From the NCBI RefSeq assembly GCF_003144115.1, contig NW_020312012.1:400601-464600 (forward strand): DNA of 64,000 nucleotides, written 5' to 3'. The stretch comes from Tilletiopsis washingtonensis (taxonomy: Eukaryota > Basidiomycota > Exobasidiomycetes > Entylomatales). The position numbers and the translations under genes are program-made. Below are positions 10,964 through 24,568 of this stretch, piece after piece. The notes beneath the pieces were generated by a model. It saw only the letters and a list, made by a program, of their open reading frames with translations, was not told the origin of the DNA and searched no databases. Positions within the stretch are counted from its first letter, which is position 1; each line of letters opens with the position of its first letter.

Positions 10964-11661
10964 GGCTGGCTCGGGCGTTGCGGGTGGTGGTGGAGAGGAG
11001 GGAAGTGGGGCACGGACGACGCTGATCCCCGAGGTGACGTGGCCGGCTCGAGATGAGGCTGTGTGGTGCGAGAGATTGCCCGCGTGGTGTGGGTCCAGAG
11101 CGGCCTTTGGAGGCGGAGGCGCAGCGAAGCGTCTCGCGGCTGGCGAGCTGAGCTGGACGCCGCATGCCGAGTGCCGAGGCGGCGCGGCGCGGCGGCGCAC
11201 GGCGTATCGTGTGGAGCAGAGCAGCGCTATCGCGTGCCAGCGGCAGCGGCTCACGGCACCCAGCACGCAGCGCTCGCCCTCGTCAGGGGCACCGGCCCGG
11301 CGCCAGGCCGTGTTTCTCGGGCCGCCAGCTGGACGTGCTTCGTCACGCAACGCAGCTCGGCAGTATGCAGCGGCGGCAGCACCTCATCTCGCCCACACCT
11401 CGAGGCGCTGAAAGGCGCCGTGGGTGAGCCCGTACCGCTGCCGGCGTGCGGGGTCGAGTCGAGTGACGCAACGCTGGGCCTCCTCATGCACCGCTGGTCA
11501 CGTGACCGCGCACGGACGTAGGCGCCTTGCCTCGCCTTGGGGTCCAGCTCCTGCTCTCCACCTCACCTGCTTCCATCGAGCGTGTCCGCAAGTACGGCTC
11601 GCATCGCTCTCGGACAAGGCGTGCACCGGCAGTCTGGCCTCTGGTGCCCGTAGCGGCAGCC
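10964..11661. promoter_or_regulatory. Divergent region 4E-BP / DCTN6
   Basis: About 700 bases between divergent starts. No clear TATA box or further gene; overlapping ORFs in all frames look compositional. Confidence 0.4.
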
Positions 11662-12540
11662 ATGTCGCGCGAGTGAGCTTGGCTCCGCTTGCCAGAACGC
11701 GGCGGCCGCTCTGATGCTCCCACTGCCCACCGCTCCAGAGCCGCAGCTGCCATCGTCGACAAGCTCACCGTCGGCAGCAAGGTCGTCATCGCCGCCGATG
11801 CCGAGCTGCGGTGCGTTGCATGCGCGCGTTCGATGCAGCCTGCTCAGCTGACAGCTGCGTGCGACTCGACAGAGGCACCATCACCATCGGCAATGGCTGC
11901 GTGCTGCATCCTCGCGCCTCCATCGTCGCGCTAGGTGGACCGGTTCATCTCGGCGCAGACTGCATCGTGGAGGAGAACGTGCGCATTGTCAACCGGCGCA
12001 GCGAGGCGCTGATGATCGGCGAGAGCAACTTGTTCGAGGTCGGCTGCTGTGCGTGCCACGTGCAGCGTGTCGCTTCTCGAGGCATGTGCTGATCAGACCG
12101 GAGCAGTCATCGAGGCAGCAGAGATTGGCAGTCACAACACCTTCGAGCCTCGCTGTTCCGTCGCGAGCTCGGTGCGCATCGGCTCTTATACGTCCGTCGG
12201 CGCCACATGCGTCCTTTCCGCATCGCCCGTCTTCCCGGACGACGCTGCCGCCATCCTCGCTGAGGCAGAGCACGGCGACGAGGGCGAAGAGGTGCAGGCG
12301 GACGCGCCGAGAGAGGAGAGACTGCCCGATCACTCGGTCATCTTCGGCACGGGCGCGCAGCCGCAGCGCAGGCTGTGGAGCGGAGAGGGCGTGCAGCAGC
12401 AGGCAGCGCTGCATGCGAAGCATCTCGAGTACCTCAGACAAAGTGAGCTGCACCTCTTCTCGAGCGGCGCTGTACCAGCGACTGATGCTCGCCTCTCCGC
12501 AGATATCCCGCAGCAGCATAAGCTGCGAATGATCACGTAG
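11662..12540 (+). CDS. Dynactin subunit 6 (p27)
   Basis: Predicted pointed-end subunit of dynactin, the dynein cofactor. Five exons: 11662-11672 (11 nt), 11739-11810, 11873-12048, 12107-12442 and 12503-12540, giving 210 residues. The sequence is a left-handed beta-helix (hexapeptide repeat) protein: GTITIGNGCVLHPRASIV, GGPVHLGADCIVEENVRIVN, MIGESNLFEVGC, IEAAEIGSHNTFEPRCSV and VRIGSYTSVGATCVLS. The order and the 'I-N-R, MIG-NLFEVGC' segment match DCTN6 rather than p25. An acidic insert (about 30 residues, EAEHGDEGEEV) follows, then LPDHSVIFGTGAQPQRRLW and a C-terminal helix KHLEYLRQNIPQQHKLRMIT equivalent to the animal LDFLMKILPNYHHLK tail. The 11-nt start exon is inferred from a good ATG and GTGAGC and is the least secure join; the acceptor at 12106 is also provisional. 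Confidence 0.8.
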
Positions 12541-12675
12541 ATGCCCCCCCGCTTCTCCGCCATGCGCCGAGCGGCCCAGCCGCGGCTCGACAGAGGTAAG
12601 GTAATGAGTGCAGCGTACAAGTACAAGTGAAGATGGGAGGGGCCGCGTGACGAGGGACCGGATGGGAAGGGCGCG

Positions 12676-14972
12676 CTAGCCAGCGGCGAGCGACGGCTCT
12701 TCGTCTGGCAGTTCAAACGGCGTGCCGTTGTCCTGCGGCAAAGTGCGTCAGTCGCCGCTTTGCGACTTCAAGTGGCTGTGCGCTCGACTCACATCGATGG
12801 CAAATGGGATCCACGTGCGCCAGCCGAGCTCGGGCACGGCGGGCTCAGCAGGCTCGGCGTCCGGCTCAGGCTTGATCAGAGGTGCGGCGCGTGGCGGCAT
12901 CGGCTGCGAGGCGGGCCGTCCCACCATCTGTGCGAAACTGCGTGCGAGAGGTGGAGGAAGGACGCGGTCAGCACTCGGCAAGGGAAATAGCCTCAGCGCC
13001 AGTGGCCGACTCCTCACGTCTGACTGCGCGGTCCAGCTCGAAAGAGAGTGACTCGGTTCGTCTCCTTGCCCAGTGCGCTTCCTCGTTCAGCGTACAGCCA
13101 AGCCGCCTCCGCCTCGTCTCGCGGCACGATCTGCATCTCTTCCGCGTCGACACCGAGCACCAGCGGCGCCAGCAGCTGCGGCACCAGCCGGGCGATGGCG
13201 TCCGGGTTGCGAAAGTTGGAGAGCACTCCGCCAGGCGCAAACATCTTGCTTGCCATCTGATTCGTCGCCAGCACGGCAACGTTGGCGGCTCGCGCCCGTG
13301 CAGCGAAAGAAGCGATGCTGGCGAAGGCCTGCGTGCGGGCAGTGCGCTGGGCTGATGTATCGCCGGGCGGGAACCGCAGAGGCGAAGAGAGAGTGTCGAT
13401 CACGATGAGCGCACAGCGCGCCGGCAGACGTCCCGCGTATGGAGCGGCGATGGTGGGCGGAAAGGCGAGGAAGAAGTGTGCCAGCAGAGCGGCGAGAGAG
13501 AGGACCCGAGAGATGTGGAGTCCTTGAAGAACAGCTCGGAGCAGGCCTTTGCGACTGGCGTCTGCATCTGCGTCTGCGGAGGATGCCCCATCCATGACTA
13601 CGTCGCCATCTGCTGCGAGGCTGGACTCGATGACCTCGCTCTCGGGCAGCGCGGCAACTTGCGACACAGCAGCCTGGCGCAGCCGAGCGGCGATCAAGGC
13701 ACCCTCGGTGTCTAGAGCGCATCGAGTGTGAGCAGACCAGTCGCGGGAGATACGACAGCTTCTCGACTCACCGAGAAGCCACACCTGCTCGGCTGTCTTC
13801 GCCGCGCTCTCCCACGTGTCAGGGCTCGCATCATCCGCCTCGCCTTCCGACCTCGCTCGCAACCGCGCCCTGACTCGCCGCAGACTATCCAGTCTGCAGC
13901 GCACCGCCGCCGCCACTGCGAGCACCGTCTTGCCCGAGCCTGGCGGACCCGCAATCTCGAGTGCGCCGCCAGGACGCAGGCCGATGCGCCGCTGCTCGTC
14001 GGCCGAGTACGGACGCAGCGCAGTAGGAAACGGCAGCGGCGCCAGCAGGGCGTCGAGGGAGGGCAGGTGTGTCGAGAGACGTTCTCGTGGCACATGTCGC
14101 GAGGGTGCAGTGGGCGGACGAGGCAGTGCTGGAGAGGAGAGCGATGCCGGCAGTGCTGGAGAAGCGTGCGGCGTCTCTGCTGGCGGCACCGGTGGTGGCA
14201 GCGCTGCAGGTGGCTCGACGACTGCCGGCGCAGGCATGAGGAGTGACTCGACCGCCGGCAACGGTGTGCGCTGAGATGGTGCCGCCGCGAGCGCAGCTGC
14301 TGCTGCGAGCTGGCGCTCCGAGTTCGCTTGCTCTGCGGCTGCTGGCTGCATATGCGCCGCCTGTACGCTCAGCGACACCTGCCGACGAGTGGGACTGGCG
14401 GAACGACGCGGCAACGGCGGCGGTGGAGGCGGAGGCTCTGCAACGAGGCGCACGGGCTGGAGTGCGCTGAGCGCCATCAGCGGGCGAGGCGATGCCGCTG
14501 GAGCGCCGCCGCTGACAGCTCGCGGACTCGGCGAGGAAGGCGGTGCGAGCCGCGGTGGTGCTGCGCCATGTACGCCAGGCACGCCTGCTGGCGAGCGTCG
14601 CACAGCGCTGCTCTCGCCGCGCCGCCCAGACTGACTGCTGCCGACGGCGGCGAGCAGCGATGCCTGCGAGAGCACATGCGAAGAGATGCCCATGGGCGAC
14701 GCTTGCTGGCTAGCTGGGCCGCCGCGCGAAGGCGACGCAGCGGGCATCTGCGGCGATGCCGGCGGTGCAAATTGCCGGCCCTCGAACGCGGGCGCCACCA
14801 GGCTGGTGCGCTGCCTCTTCTGCGCCACGCCGGGCCGCGAAGGCGTCATGCTCGACAGCGGCGCCATCGATGAGGAGGGAGCATCGCTGAGCGACGAGCT
14901 GGGCACCGTTGTGCCGCTGCCACTTGCCCGCCCACGCGCAGCCGAGCCAGAGCCGCTCGTTGGCGCCGTCAT
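12676..14972 (-). CDS. RecA/Rad51-superfamily ATPase with long disordered N-terminus
   Basis: Likely recombination-repair ATPase of the Rad51-paralogue type. Minus-strand exons 14972-13772, 13711-13018, 12937-12793 and 12732-12676 give 698 residues. Residues 1-300 are Ser/Pro/Ala-rich and disordered, with PPPPPPPLPRR. The ATPase core begins near LPSLDALLAPLPF and RIGLRPGGALEIAGPPGSGK, where GPPGSGKT (about residues 341-348) is Walker A. DTEGALIAARL spans the first intron, as in the 'TEG' region of Rad51 proteins. CALIVIDTLSSPLRFPPGD (near residue 500) is Walker B, and NVAVLATNQMASK is the L2-like segment. Exon 3 adds FAQMVGRPASQ, then ELGWRTWIPFAID; the end is acidic DNGTPFELPDEEPSLAAG. It has no N-terminal HhH fold like Rad51 itself. 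Whether it is Rad55, Rad57, Rad51C/D or XRCC2/3-like cannot be settled by eye. Confidence 0.75.
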
Positions 14973-15474
14973 GGCTGCAGCAGCGAGACGCTGGCTGGGT
15001 GGGCGTACACGGCGCCGCCGCGAGTGCACATGCGATGCTGCGCGAGTCGGGCGGGTGCAGACGCTGTTGGGTGAGAGAGGGCGGCGCGAGGATGGGGAGC
15101 TGCGGCAAGAAGGCACGACGCGTGAGGCGAGCATCCAACACGCGTCAGGATCGGATGCGCGCCGGCAGCGAGAGGATGTGGAGGCAGGCGGGCACAGCAG
15201 CGCCGCAGCAGCGAGCCTGCGTCTCGGCCACCACCCCCCTCCCTCGCTTCCCGGCTGCATCACGCTCACTCGCGACGTACAAAGTAAAAGGCTAGATTAG
15301 AGTAAAAAGGTGACAGCTGAAGAAGTAGAAAGGAGAAGGCTACAGATGCTGTGCGGTGGGACAGCGTCGGACAAGGAATGCGTGTGGTGTCTCGCTGCGA
15401 AGACGGGGTAACGGATGTGGGGTGGCCGAGAACAAGAGAGGGTAGGCAAGGGCCGGCGAGGACGCTGCACTTGC
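14973..15474. other. Intergenic region between MAPK stop and Rad51-like start
   Basis: About 500 bases between head-to-tail minus-strand genes. It should hold the promoter of the RecA-like gene and the MAPK 3' UTR. No other gene seen. Confidence 0.5.
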
Positions 15475-16968
<1,494 letters not shown>

Positions 16969-17345
16969 GATGGAGAGCGTGAGGCAGAGCGGGAGGAGAG
17001 GAAGGAGGGGGGATGAGGGCATGCGTCAGCTAAGTTGCTCGAACAGCGGGGCAAAGCGCAGACGCAGCGTCGTCTTATACGCCTGCAGTGGGCGCAGCGC
17101 AGCATGTTGTGCGGTGCGCGAGAGGAGGTGGGACAAAGGCTGGCGCCGGCGAAGAGTGCGCCTCAGGGGGCGGGACAAGGGGAGCGGCGGCGGCGAGGCA
17201 CGCGTAGCGCGCGCCGCGTCCTTGTTCTCGCCTCGCCGCCGCGTCTCCCTTGTCCTCCAGCCTCTGCCGCACCGCACACGAACAAGAGCATCCACCCGTG
17301 GTCCAACCGCCGCTCCCTCCTGTGCCGGATCGGAGCAGCACTCAC

Positions 17346-17503
17346 CGGACCTTGCGCACGGGCTGCGCCGCCTTCGTGGCCGTTGGCTTGGTCACCTTGC
17401 TCGACGGCGTCGTCGGCGCCTGCTTCGTCGTCGCCTTCTTCGTCACTGCCGGCGCAGAGCCGGGCATGTTGGCGAGTGCCGGCGCGGAGAGGACGCTGGT
17501 CAT
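17346..17503 (-). CDS. Small Lys/Ala/Thr-rich protein, first coding exon
   Basis: An ATG at 17503 opens 52 codons ending at a good GTGAGT donor (17345-17340). The text MTSVLSAPALANMPGSAPA then KKATTKQAPTTPSSKVTKPT is basic and low-complexity. Codon choice (AAG, ACG, GCG) is like the neighbouring strong genes, which argues it is real. The second exon is uncertain: a CAG at 17322-17320 would continue RRERRLDHGWMLLFVCGAAE and stop at 17163; a CAG further downstream would instead read into a stop at 17026. I do not recognise the family. A TATATAA box at 17874-17868 on the same strand lies about 365 bases upstream, suggesting a long or spliced 5' UTR. Confidence 0.45.
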
Positions 17504-17867
17504 GCTGGGCGAGTGGGGTTTGAAGTGCAGGGGCTGTACCGGACAGTCGGAGCAACGAGCGGATCGGCAGACGAAGAGTCTGCTCTGGCGGGAGTAGTAG
17601 CTAATAGAGGTACGCAGCGAGGAGCGCAGCAGCAAGGATTAGGCGAATGTGTCGTCAGCCCAGCTGGTAGTGAAGAAGTAGCGTTGAGGCGTAGCGAAGG
17701 GGTGGAGAGAGCCAGAGATCAGTGCGTCCAGACGCAGAGAGGTGGCTAAAGAAGAGGGTGTCGCGTGTAGTGCGGGTAGAGAGGGAGGCGGCTCGACGGT
17801 GCGGGGTGGCGGACAAGGGGATGGTGTGAGCGAGGATGAGAGAGGCTGACGAGGCGAGAGGTGCGGC

Positions 17868-17874
17868 TTATATA
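17868..17874 (-). promoter_or_regulatory. TATA box (TATATAA)
   Basis: The minus strand reads CTATATAAGCC, a consensus TATA box in a very GC-rich background. It points toward the small Lys/Ala-rich gene at 17503. Clear TATA boxes are rare in this window (the other good one precedes OLE1). Confidence 0.5.
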
Positions 17875-20800
17875 GCAGATAGACAGCTCGTCTCGAGCTC
17901 GCAGAGGCAGGCGGCTGTCTACGTGGCCGCTACCATAGGAGAACGCCGCAGCCGCACCGAGGCTCCTCTGCGGCGTCAGCTTCGGGCGCGGAGAGGAGCC
18001 TCCATGTGCTCTCTCTGCCACTGCCACCGCACATCACGCCGCAAGAATGAGAGGAGCGGGCCAAGCCAGTCTGGAGCGGCGGCGCCATCATGGGTCCCTG
18101 TGGAGACGGCGCAGCGCACTTGTGGCCAAGCCCCCCGATGGGCGTCTCGCTCCTAGTCTGCTGTTCGTCCGAGGCTGCACGCACGGACGTCGGTGCGGCT
18201 CGACGTCGGCGTAGGCTTCAGGGTGAGAGTGCGCCCCTGCGGAGCCGGCGCAGTGGCGAGACCACGCGGCATCAGTGTCGCAGGCAGGAACGCCGTAGCT
18301 CGGGCTCCGGCCGTCGAAGCTCCGGCGCAGTGGCGGTGTGACGGCGCCGAGCGACAGGAGAGGCCGGGCGCGGCTCGGGGCTGCACTTGACCCTGTCCTG
18401 GCGGCGCAGCAAGTCCACGCCGCAGAGCGGCTGCTGTGCTCGGGAGGCAATGCGTCTCCTGTGGACTCGGTGGCCGAGGCGCACAAGCTCCGCCTCGGGG
18501 CGCTGCGCTGCTGGGCGGTGGCGCTGCGCCGACGGAGCGGCAGAGGAGCGGCGCAGAGGGGAGAGGAGCTGGCATGACGCGCTATGGGGCTCTCTCCATC
18601 TGCTATCCGCACGCCGCAAGGACTAGCCTAGGCTTGCGACAGGAGGCAATTGAGCGCTCTGCCGCACGAGGGCAAGAATAGCCACTCGAGGAGCACGAGG
18701 TCGGCGGCGAGCGAGAGCAGAGGATGGGCGCCCCATCTCGCTGCAGGGGCCAAGCTGCCGCGCTGCGGCCTCTCACATAGTGCACCTCGTGGGCGTTGCG
18801 GAGTGCGGATGTGTGCTTTCGGATCTCAAGTCTGTGCGCAAGAGAGTAGGCGAAAGAGGCCGTGCGGGCGCAGTGCGAGGGGCCGCACTCGAGTCTCGGC
18901 TCCGGGGCCAGGAGCAGCTGAGCAGGCGTGGTGGCGGCGTGCGGAAGAAGCACACCGGCGGTGCAGCGTGCGTGCGTGCGTGCGTGCTTGCGCCGTGCTG
19001 CTCTGGTGCCCGGCGCGTGCCGGTTTGCCCTCGCGCGCTGCGCCCACTTTCAGCTGCGGCGCGGCGCAATATTTCGCACGCTGCCCACATGGGCCGAAGG
19101 CGAGCCCTCGCCGTGCTCCTCGTCCCTCCCGCTCGCCTCTCAGGAGCATGTCATGTCCGCCAGCTGGCGATCGACGATGCTCACGTGCTCCTCATTCCAA
19201 GGCCTCGATCCGCGCTGCTGGTCATGTGATCCAATTCCAGGCTGTGCCGAGGCTCGTCTCTGCCTCGCGCCTCGACTCCCAGCATCTCCTTCCCCCCCTC
19301 AGCCCACACGCACCGCTTGGTCAGCAGCCGCAGCAGGGGCGCATCTTAGGGGCCGCAGCGCCGCATCTAGGAGCTCGGCGTCCGAGCTCGGGGCTGTGCC
19401 GGACGCCAGTGAGAACATCTACATTGCCGGCGGGCGTGCGGCGTCTCGCTGCGCCGAGGCTCGCCTCCTCTACTCCTCTGCTCCTCCTCGGCTCCTCTCG
19501 CTGCTCTCGTGCGACTGCTGACCTTCCGGGAATAGCGCTTGCAAGCACACGGCCGAGAAGCAGAACACCGGCTGGGAGCAGCCGAGGAGGCAGACGAGCT
19601 CGTCTTTTCGCTGCTTCATTCGCACCTCCAGCACACGCACTCAGCTCTCAAGCGCAAAAGGCGAGCGATTCAAGAGGCCGAGTGTCCAATCCAATGCGCC
19701 GCCCAACGGTGACCGTGCATCGCTATGCTGCGCCCACCGCTCGACACTGCGGCTCTCGTACTCTGAGGCAGCAGACGAGCTGCGCCCCCGCTTGCCCTGC
19801 CACGTCGCCGGTGACGCAACAAACCCTTGGGTCTGCCGCGCTGGTCCCTAGGGTGTGCAGGGTGCTGCGAATAGCTCGTCTCCTGCACGAACTGGCCTGA
19901 TGCTGGTGCGTGCAGTCTTTCTCCTCTGCTGAACAAAGGGAGAAGGGGAGAGGAGGCAATGCATTCAGCCCGCATTCGCGCCCCCAGGGTATCTGGACGC
20001 CGAGCTGCCGAGTTCGGCAGCAATGCGCTGGAGTAGGCAGCACAGCCTTGTGTAGGTCCCTTGACCCCACCGGCTCCTGCTGCTGCCCCACCGCTTCGAG
20101 AGAGACAGAGGAGTCGTTGGCGTCGCAGGGGCCCAGCGAGGCTCGCAAGCGGGGCGAGGTTAGAGCTCCACCAGGCCGAGCGCTTCGCCGCCCTCTAGCA
20201 GTCGCACGTAGAGCGAGAGACGTCGCGTGAGCGTCTGAGGTGTACGAGGCGCTCGAAGTCGCTCAGACGAAGATTGTGAAGGCAATGGCGAGGTGGCAGG
20301 TTGATCGAGCTGGCAGTGCGATGCGACGAGGCAAACAACGATGGCCCTGCCAGGCCGCGTCGCGCCGCCAGCGTGTACCTGCTGCTCAGGGCCATCACGC
20401 TCTGCAACTGCTGCATGCTGCGCCCTCGGCGGCACGACGGCATGCAAGACGAAGCAGGCCGTTGCCAGCGAGGCACGCAGCGTCTCGAAGCACCTCCGCG
20501 TCCGGTCCTCGTCCAAGCGCTGCCGGCGGGCGGCAACGTCTCTGAGACGGCACGGCCAGCTCAAAATCAGCGGCAAGCTGCCGCAGCAAAAGTCGGGAGC
20601 GTCGCTGTGCTGGCGGGTGGGAGCAGCACGCTGCGCATGCGCGTGGAGGTGCGGCTCGGGCGCAAGATCGGCGTCTGCAGCGGGCGGCACGGCCACGCAG
20701 CAACGTCACCGCGCAGCGCCCGGGCGGCGTCTGGCGAGGTGCGGCGCCTGACACATCAGAGCGGAGCGCTCCCCGCCTGCGGATACGACTCCGCTGCACG

Positions 20801-21372
20801 GCTGAGCGAGAGCTTGTGCAGCGAGCGCTTGGATGGCTGGAGAAATCTGCGGCTGAGGCTGCAGCTGCATCTGGCCCTGGCAGCGCAGGCGGGAGAGAAG
20901 GAGCGTGCCAGCGAGGGGAGCGCTCGGCGCGGCGGCGGGCGCCATCGTGTGGAGCAAGGCGCGCGCGCCGCGTCGGAGCGTGCGACACGGCGCATCTGCC
21001 GCCTGCCGGCCGACGGAGAGATGCAACGCCCGCTGATGGCCTGACGCCAGATGCAGCTCGAGCTCGAGCTCGAGCTCCGTCTCCAGCTCCAACACCTCGG
21101 CCCTGTCCTGCTCTCCGTCTCCAGCTCGTCTCGGCCTCGCACCTCGCTCGCAGCTCGCGCCGTCTCGCTCGCTGCTCTGCACCGCTCGCTCCCCTTCGCT
21201 CTCGCTCTCGCGCTCCGTCTCTCGCTCGCTTGCACGGACCTGCCGCCTCGTCGCGCCTCGGCTTCTTCGTCCATCTCTGGCCTCGTAGGCCATCGCTTCG
21301 TCTCTCAGTCTCGCATCTCCAGCACAGCGGCGCACCCATCGCTGCGCATAGTCACGCACCTCAGCGCTCTCC
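17875..21372. other. Gene-poor 3.5-kb region
   Basis: No gene can be supported here. Many overlapping ORFs occur but none has family motifs, consistent codon choice or clean splice joins; a 416-codon plus frame (18650-19900) looks compositional. The one stretch that might be coding is minus 20161-20700. There, three frames each show short protein-like runs (SDFERLVHL in one, LYVRLLEGGEALGLVEL ending in a stop at 20161 in another), as if frames had shifted or small introns were missed. The rest would be the long promoter of the zinc-finger gene at 21373. Confidence 0.4.
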
Positions 21373-24300
21373 ATGTCCCAGGCGCCCGTTGCGTCGCAGC
21401 CTGCCAGCGCATCTGCGCTCGGGCCGAGCCTTGGCAGCGGTAGTAGCGGCGGCTCGGGCAGCAGCAGCGCTCTCGGCATGCCGCCCTTCTCCGGCGCCGG
21501 ACAGGACTTTGTCCTCTTCGACGATGCCTTTCCCGGCGCCAGTCTGCCGATGCCGGCCCAGACGCCCGGCGGCGAGTTGGGCACGACGTGGGGCAGCAGC
21601 AGCAGCGGCAGCAGTCTGCTGGCGCCCGCCGGCGTGCCCGTCACGAGCGGTGCAGCGAGCAGCGCCCAGCCCAGCATGGCTGCGCGCCCGGCGTTCGACT
21701 CGAATCCCTCCTTCATGCAGTACCGCGGCGCACCTGCCGGCCTGGGACCTGCCGACTCGCCCTTCTCCAGCCCAGCCTCGCGGCCCGAAGACGACTTCGG
21801 CACGTCGCCCGGCAGCGGCAGTGGCAGCACTGTCGACCCACGCTCGGGCATGCCGAGCAAGAAGCGCGCACGCGGCGCACACGCATACAGCAGCAGTTGG
21901 GCTGGCTCGGCTGGCAAAGGAGGAGTGCCTGGCCTGGGCGGCGTGCAGCGGGACCGCGTGGCCTCGCAGGGCAGTGCGCCGGGCGGGCCGGGAGACTCGC
22001 CGCTCTGGGTCTCCGACAACTCGCTCTCGCCGCCCAGTGGCTCGTTGGGCGCGCCATTGAACTCGCTCTCCCTCGGCGACGGCTCGGGCGGAGCAGACGT
22101 CAGCTTCGAGAGTCTCTTCCCGAACTACCCGCATCAGCAGCACCTCGGCGGCAGCGACAACGACGAGCAGCAGCAGCGCGCTCATGCCCAGGCGCAGGCG
22201 CAGGCTCAGGCGCTGCTGGCGCTCTCGCTCGGCGCCTCGGGCCCCAGTGCTACGGCGCCCATGCCGACGAACATGCCCAACATGTCCGGCTTCGGCGGCG
22301 CACCGCTCGGCCGCGCAGGCTCCTTGCCGAACGCAGAGCGCGTGCGGCAACAGGTGCGCAGCGACCTGGCGGGCGTCGACCCGCGCGCTCTCAAGGGCCC
22401 GCTGCGGAACATTCAGCAAGGACAGAACGGCGGCGGCTTTCCGCTGAACAACCAGCAGCCGGCGTTTAGCGGCGCGCCCGACTTCAATGCCGTGCAGCAG
22501 ATGCAGAGCTTCGGCCCGAGCAGAGGTGATGCCGATCAGCAGCGTCCCAACGCGCCGCGGAGACGAAGCGGGAGCCTCGACTCGAGCATGTTTCCTTCGC
22601 AGACGGACCTCTTCAGCGGCATGGGCGCGTGGCAGGGCGGCGCACCGATGGAGTCGAGCATGAGCTGGGACGGCGGCCTGATGAACTACCTCGCCAGCTT
22701 CAACCAGCCGCAGTTCCAGCAGCAGCAGCAGATGCCGCCGCAGCAACAGCAGCATCAGCAGATGATGCCGAATCAGCAGCTGCCGCCGCCGCAGCAAGCA
22801 CAGCAGCAGCCGGCGCAGAACGGCAAGGGCCAAGCAAAGGCTGCTCAGAAGGCTGCTCGCGGTCGTCCACCTGCTGCCGGCCGCGGCCGTGGTCGTGGCG
22901 GGCGTCCCGAAGCAAACGGGCGCCCCGGCATGACGCGCGACCGCAGCGGGCTCACCGTCAGTCCGCACGAGACGCTGCTGGAGTACGAGCCGCCGAGCGG
23001 CAACATGTTCAGTCTCTTCCAGACGTCTGCACCGACGCCCGTGCCAGGACTCGCCGACTCGCTGGCGCGTGCTACTGCACTGCAGCAGCAGCGCTTCCAG
23101 GGCAACACGGAGTCGGTCAGCACGCCGACTGGCCCGCCTGCTCCGCAACGTGCGCCGCTGGACCGCAACGAGACTGCACGACCGTCCGTGTCGCAGCGCG
23201 AGGCCATGGAGCGCGCCACGACGGCCAGCAGCACGAATGGACCCAGCCGCGAAGGCTCGGCGGGAAGCGGACCGAGTCTGTTCTCGCCGCCCGAGACATT
23301 CGGCACGCCCTCGAGCGATGACGAGGACGAGGCGATGTTCCGTCCCGCAGCCAAGGCTCATGCCGAAGCCAAGGCTGCTGCTGCTGCAGCCGCTGCCGCA
23401 GGAGGGCAGATGATGCCCGGCTTCTCGGCGCACTTTCCCTTCCCTGCGCAGCGCATTGCGCCCGGCCCGCGCTTCGGCGACGTGTCGTCGAGCTCGAGCG
23501 AGTCGGAGGGTGAAGGTCCGATGCGCGGACGGCATAGCGGCTCTGGACAGGGCATGTTTCCGCGCCAGCAGGGCATGGGTGGCTATGGCTACATGGCCGG
23601 CAGTCAAGAGAGCGGCCTCAGCGTCGCTGCTGCCAGTCTGCCCGGCGCACTGGCTGCCGCTGGACACGCAGGCGCACAGGCGGCGCGGAGCCGGAGCGCC
23701 AGCTCGGCGCAGGACGACGACGGCAGCGTCAGTCCGTCGATTCGCAGCTCGGCGCAAGCACTGCCGGGCTATCGCCGCGAGCTGGCCGGTCTGCCAGCAC
23801 ACGGCCCGCCAGTACAGCCCGACCTCTCCGATCCTCGCCAGCGCGAGCGCAGTCGTTCGCGTCCTCGACCAGCGGGCGCGAATGCCTCGCCGCAGGGCGG
23901 TGCGCGGCGGCCACTCAAGAATACGTCGGCCAGCGAGGACGGCGATGACGATGAGGACGCGTGGGAGAGCGGCGACACGGAGGACGAGACGGGCGAGTCG
24001 GACTACGCCGAGGGCTCGAAGCCGTCCCGACCCAAGGCGGCGGGCATCAAGAAGCGTCGCCGACCGCCGGGCGAGCCTGGTGCCTCTGCCTCGTCAGCGG
24101 CCTCAAAGGAGGATCATGGCATCCACGTGCCGCTGCCCAAGGCTGTCGGCGGCAGTGAAGGACCTTCATCTGCCGCGATGCACTCTGCAGCCAACGCCGC
24201 CGGCATCACGACGTGCGACTATGTGCTGCACTCGACGGGCGAGATCTGCGGCACCGAGTTCCACCGGCCGTACGACTTGGCCAGACATCGCGAGACGATT

Positions 24301-24568
24301 CACGGCAAGGAGGAGGCGCAGCTTTTGAGGCAGGGCAAGTTGCGCAAGGAGGATTGCGCGGTGCTCTACAAGGAGGTCGATCCCGAGAAGAGCCTCGCCA
24401 CTGTCGAGTGGAAGTGCGACGGCCGCAATGGCTGCGGCAGCGTCTTTAGCCGGTGAGCCTCGGCGAATGCTGACTTGACATGAGCATCTGCTGACGCCTC
24501 GTCTTCCGTGGTCTTCCAGGAAGGATGCTCTGCTGCGTCATCGCCGTATCCGCGGGCACGGCAAGTGA
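21373..24568 (+). CDS. Gln-rich C2H2 zinc-finger transcription factor
   Basis: Large predicted nuclear regulator of 1042 residues. Two exons: 21373-24452 and 24520-24568; the short second exon completes the last finger (SRKDALLRHRRIRGHGK). The N-terminal 900 residues are Ser/Gly/Gln-rich and disordered. They contain a poly-Gln stretch (QFQQQQQMPPQQQQHQQ, near residue 450), an RGRPPAAGRGRGRGGRP AT-hook-like segment near residue 497, and an acidic patch (EDGDDDEDAWESGDTEDETG, near residue 855). The C-terminus has two atypical C2H2 fingers: CDYVLHSTGEICGTEF with HRETIH, and CDGRNGCGSVF with HRRIRGH, separated by a charged linker (EEAQLLRQGKLRKEDC). Both have long Cys-Cys loops. I recognise no specific family member. 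A long antisense frame under this gene is a GC artefact. Confidence 0.85.

Noticed and set aside
17250-17597. Plus-strand ORF with hydrophobic run (FVAVGLVTLLDGVVGACFVV)
   Set aside because: It is exactly antisense to the Lys/Ala/Thr-rich exon at 17503-17346, whose codon choice fits this genome better; hydrophobicity follows from complementing Lys/Thr codons.
18650-19900. 416-codon plus-strand ORF in the gene-poor region
   Set aside because: Composition like random GC-rich sequence (Arg/Ser/Ala/Pro), no ordered segments, no splice support.
21361-23802. 813-codon minus-strand ORF opposite the zinc-finger gene
   Set aside because: Same codon-bias artefact; poly-Gln CAG repeats read as Leu/Ser on the other strand.
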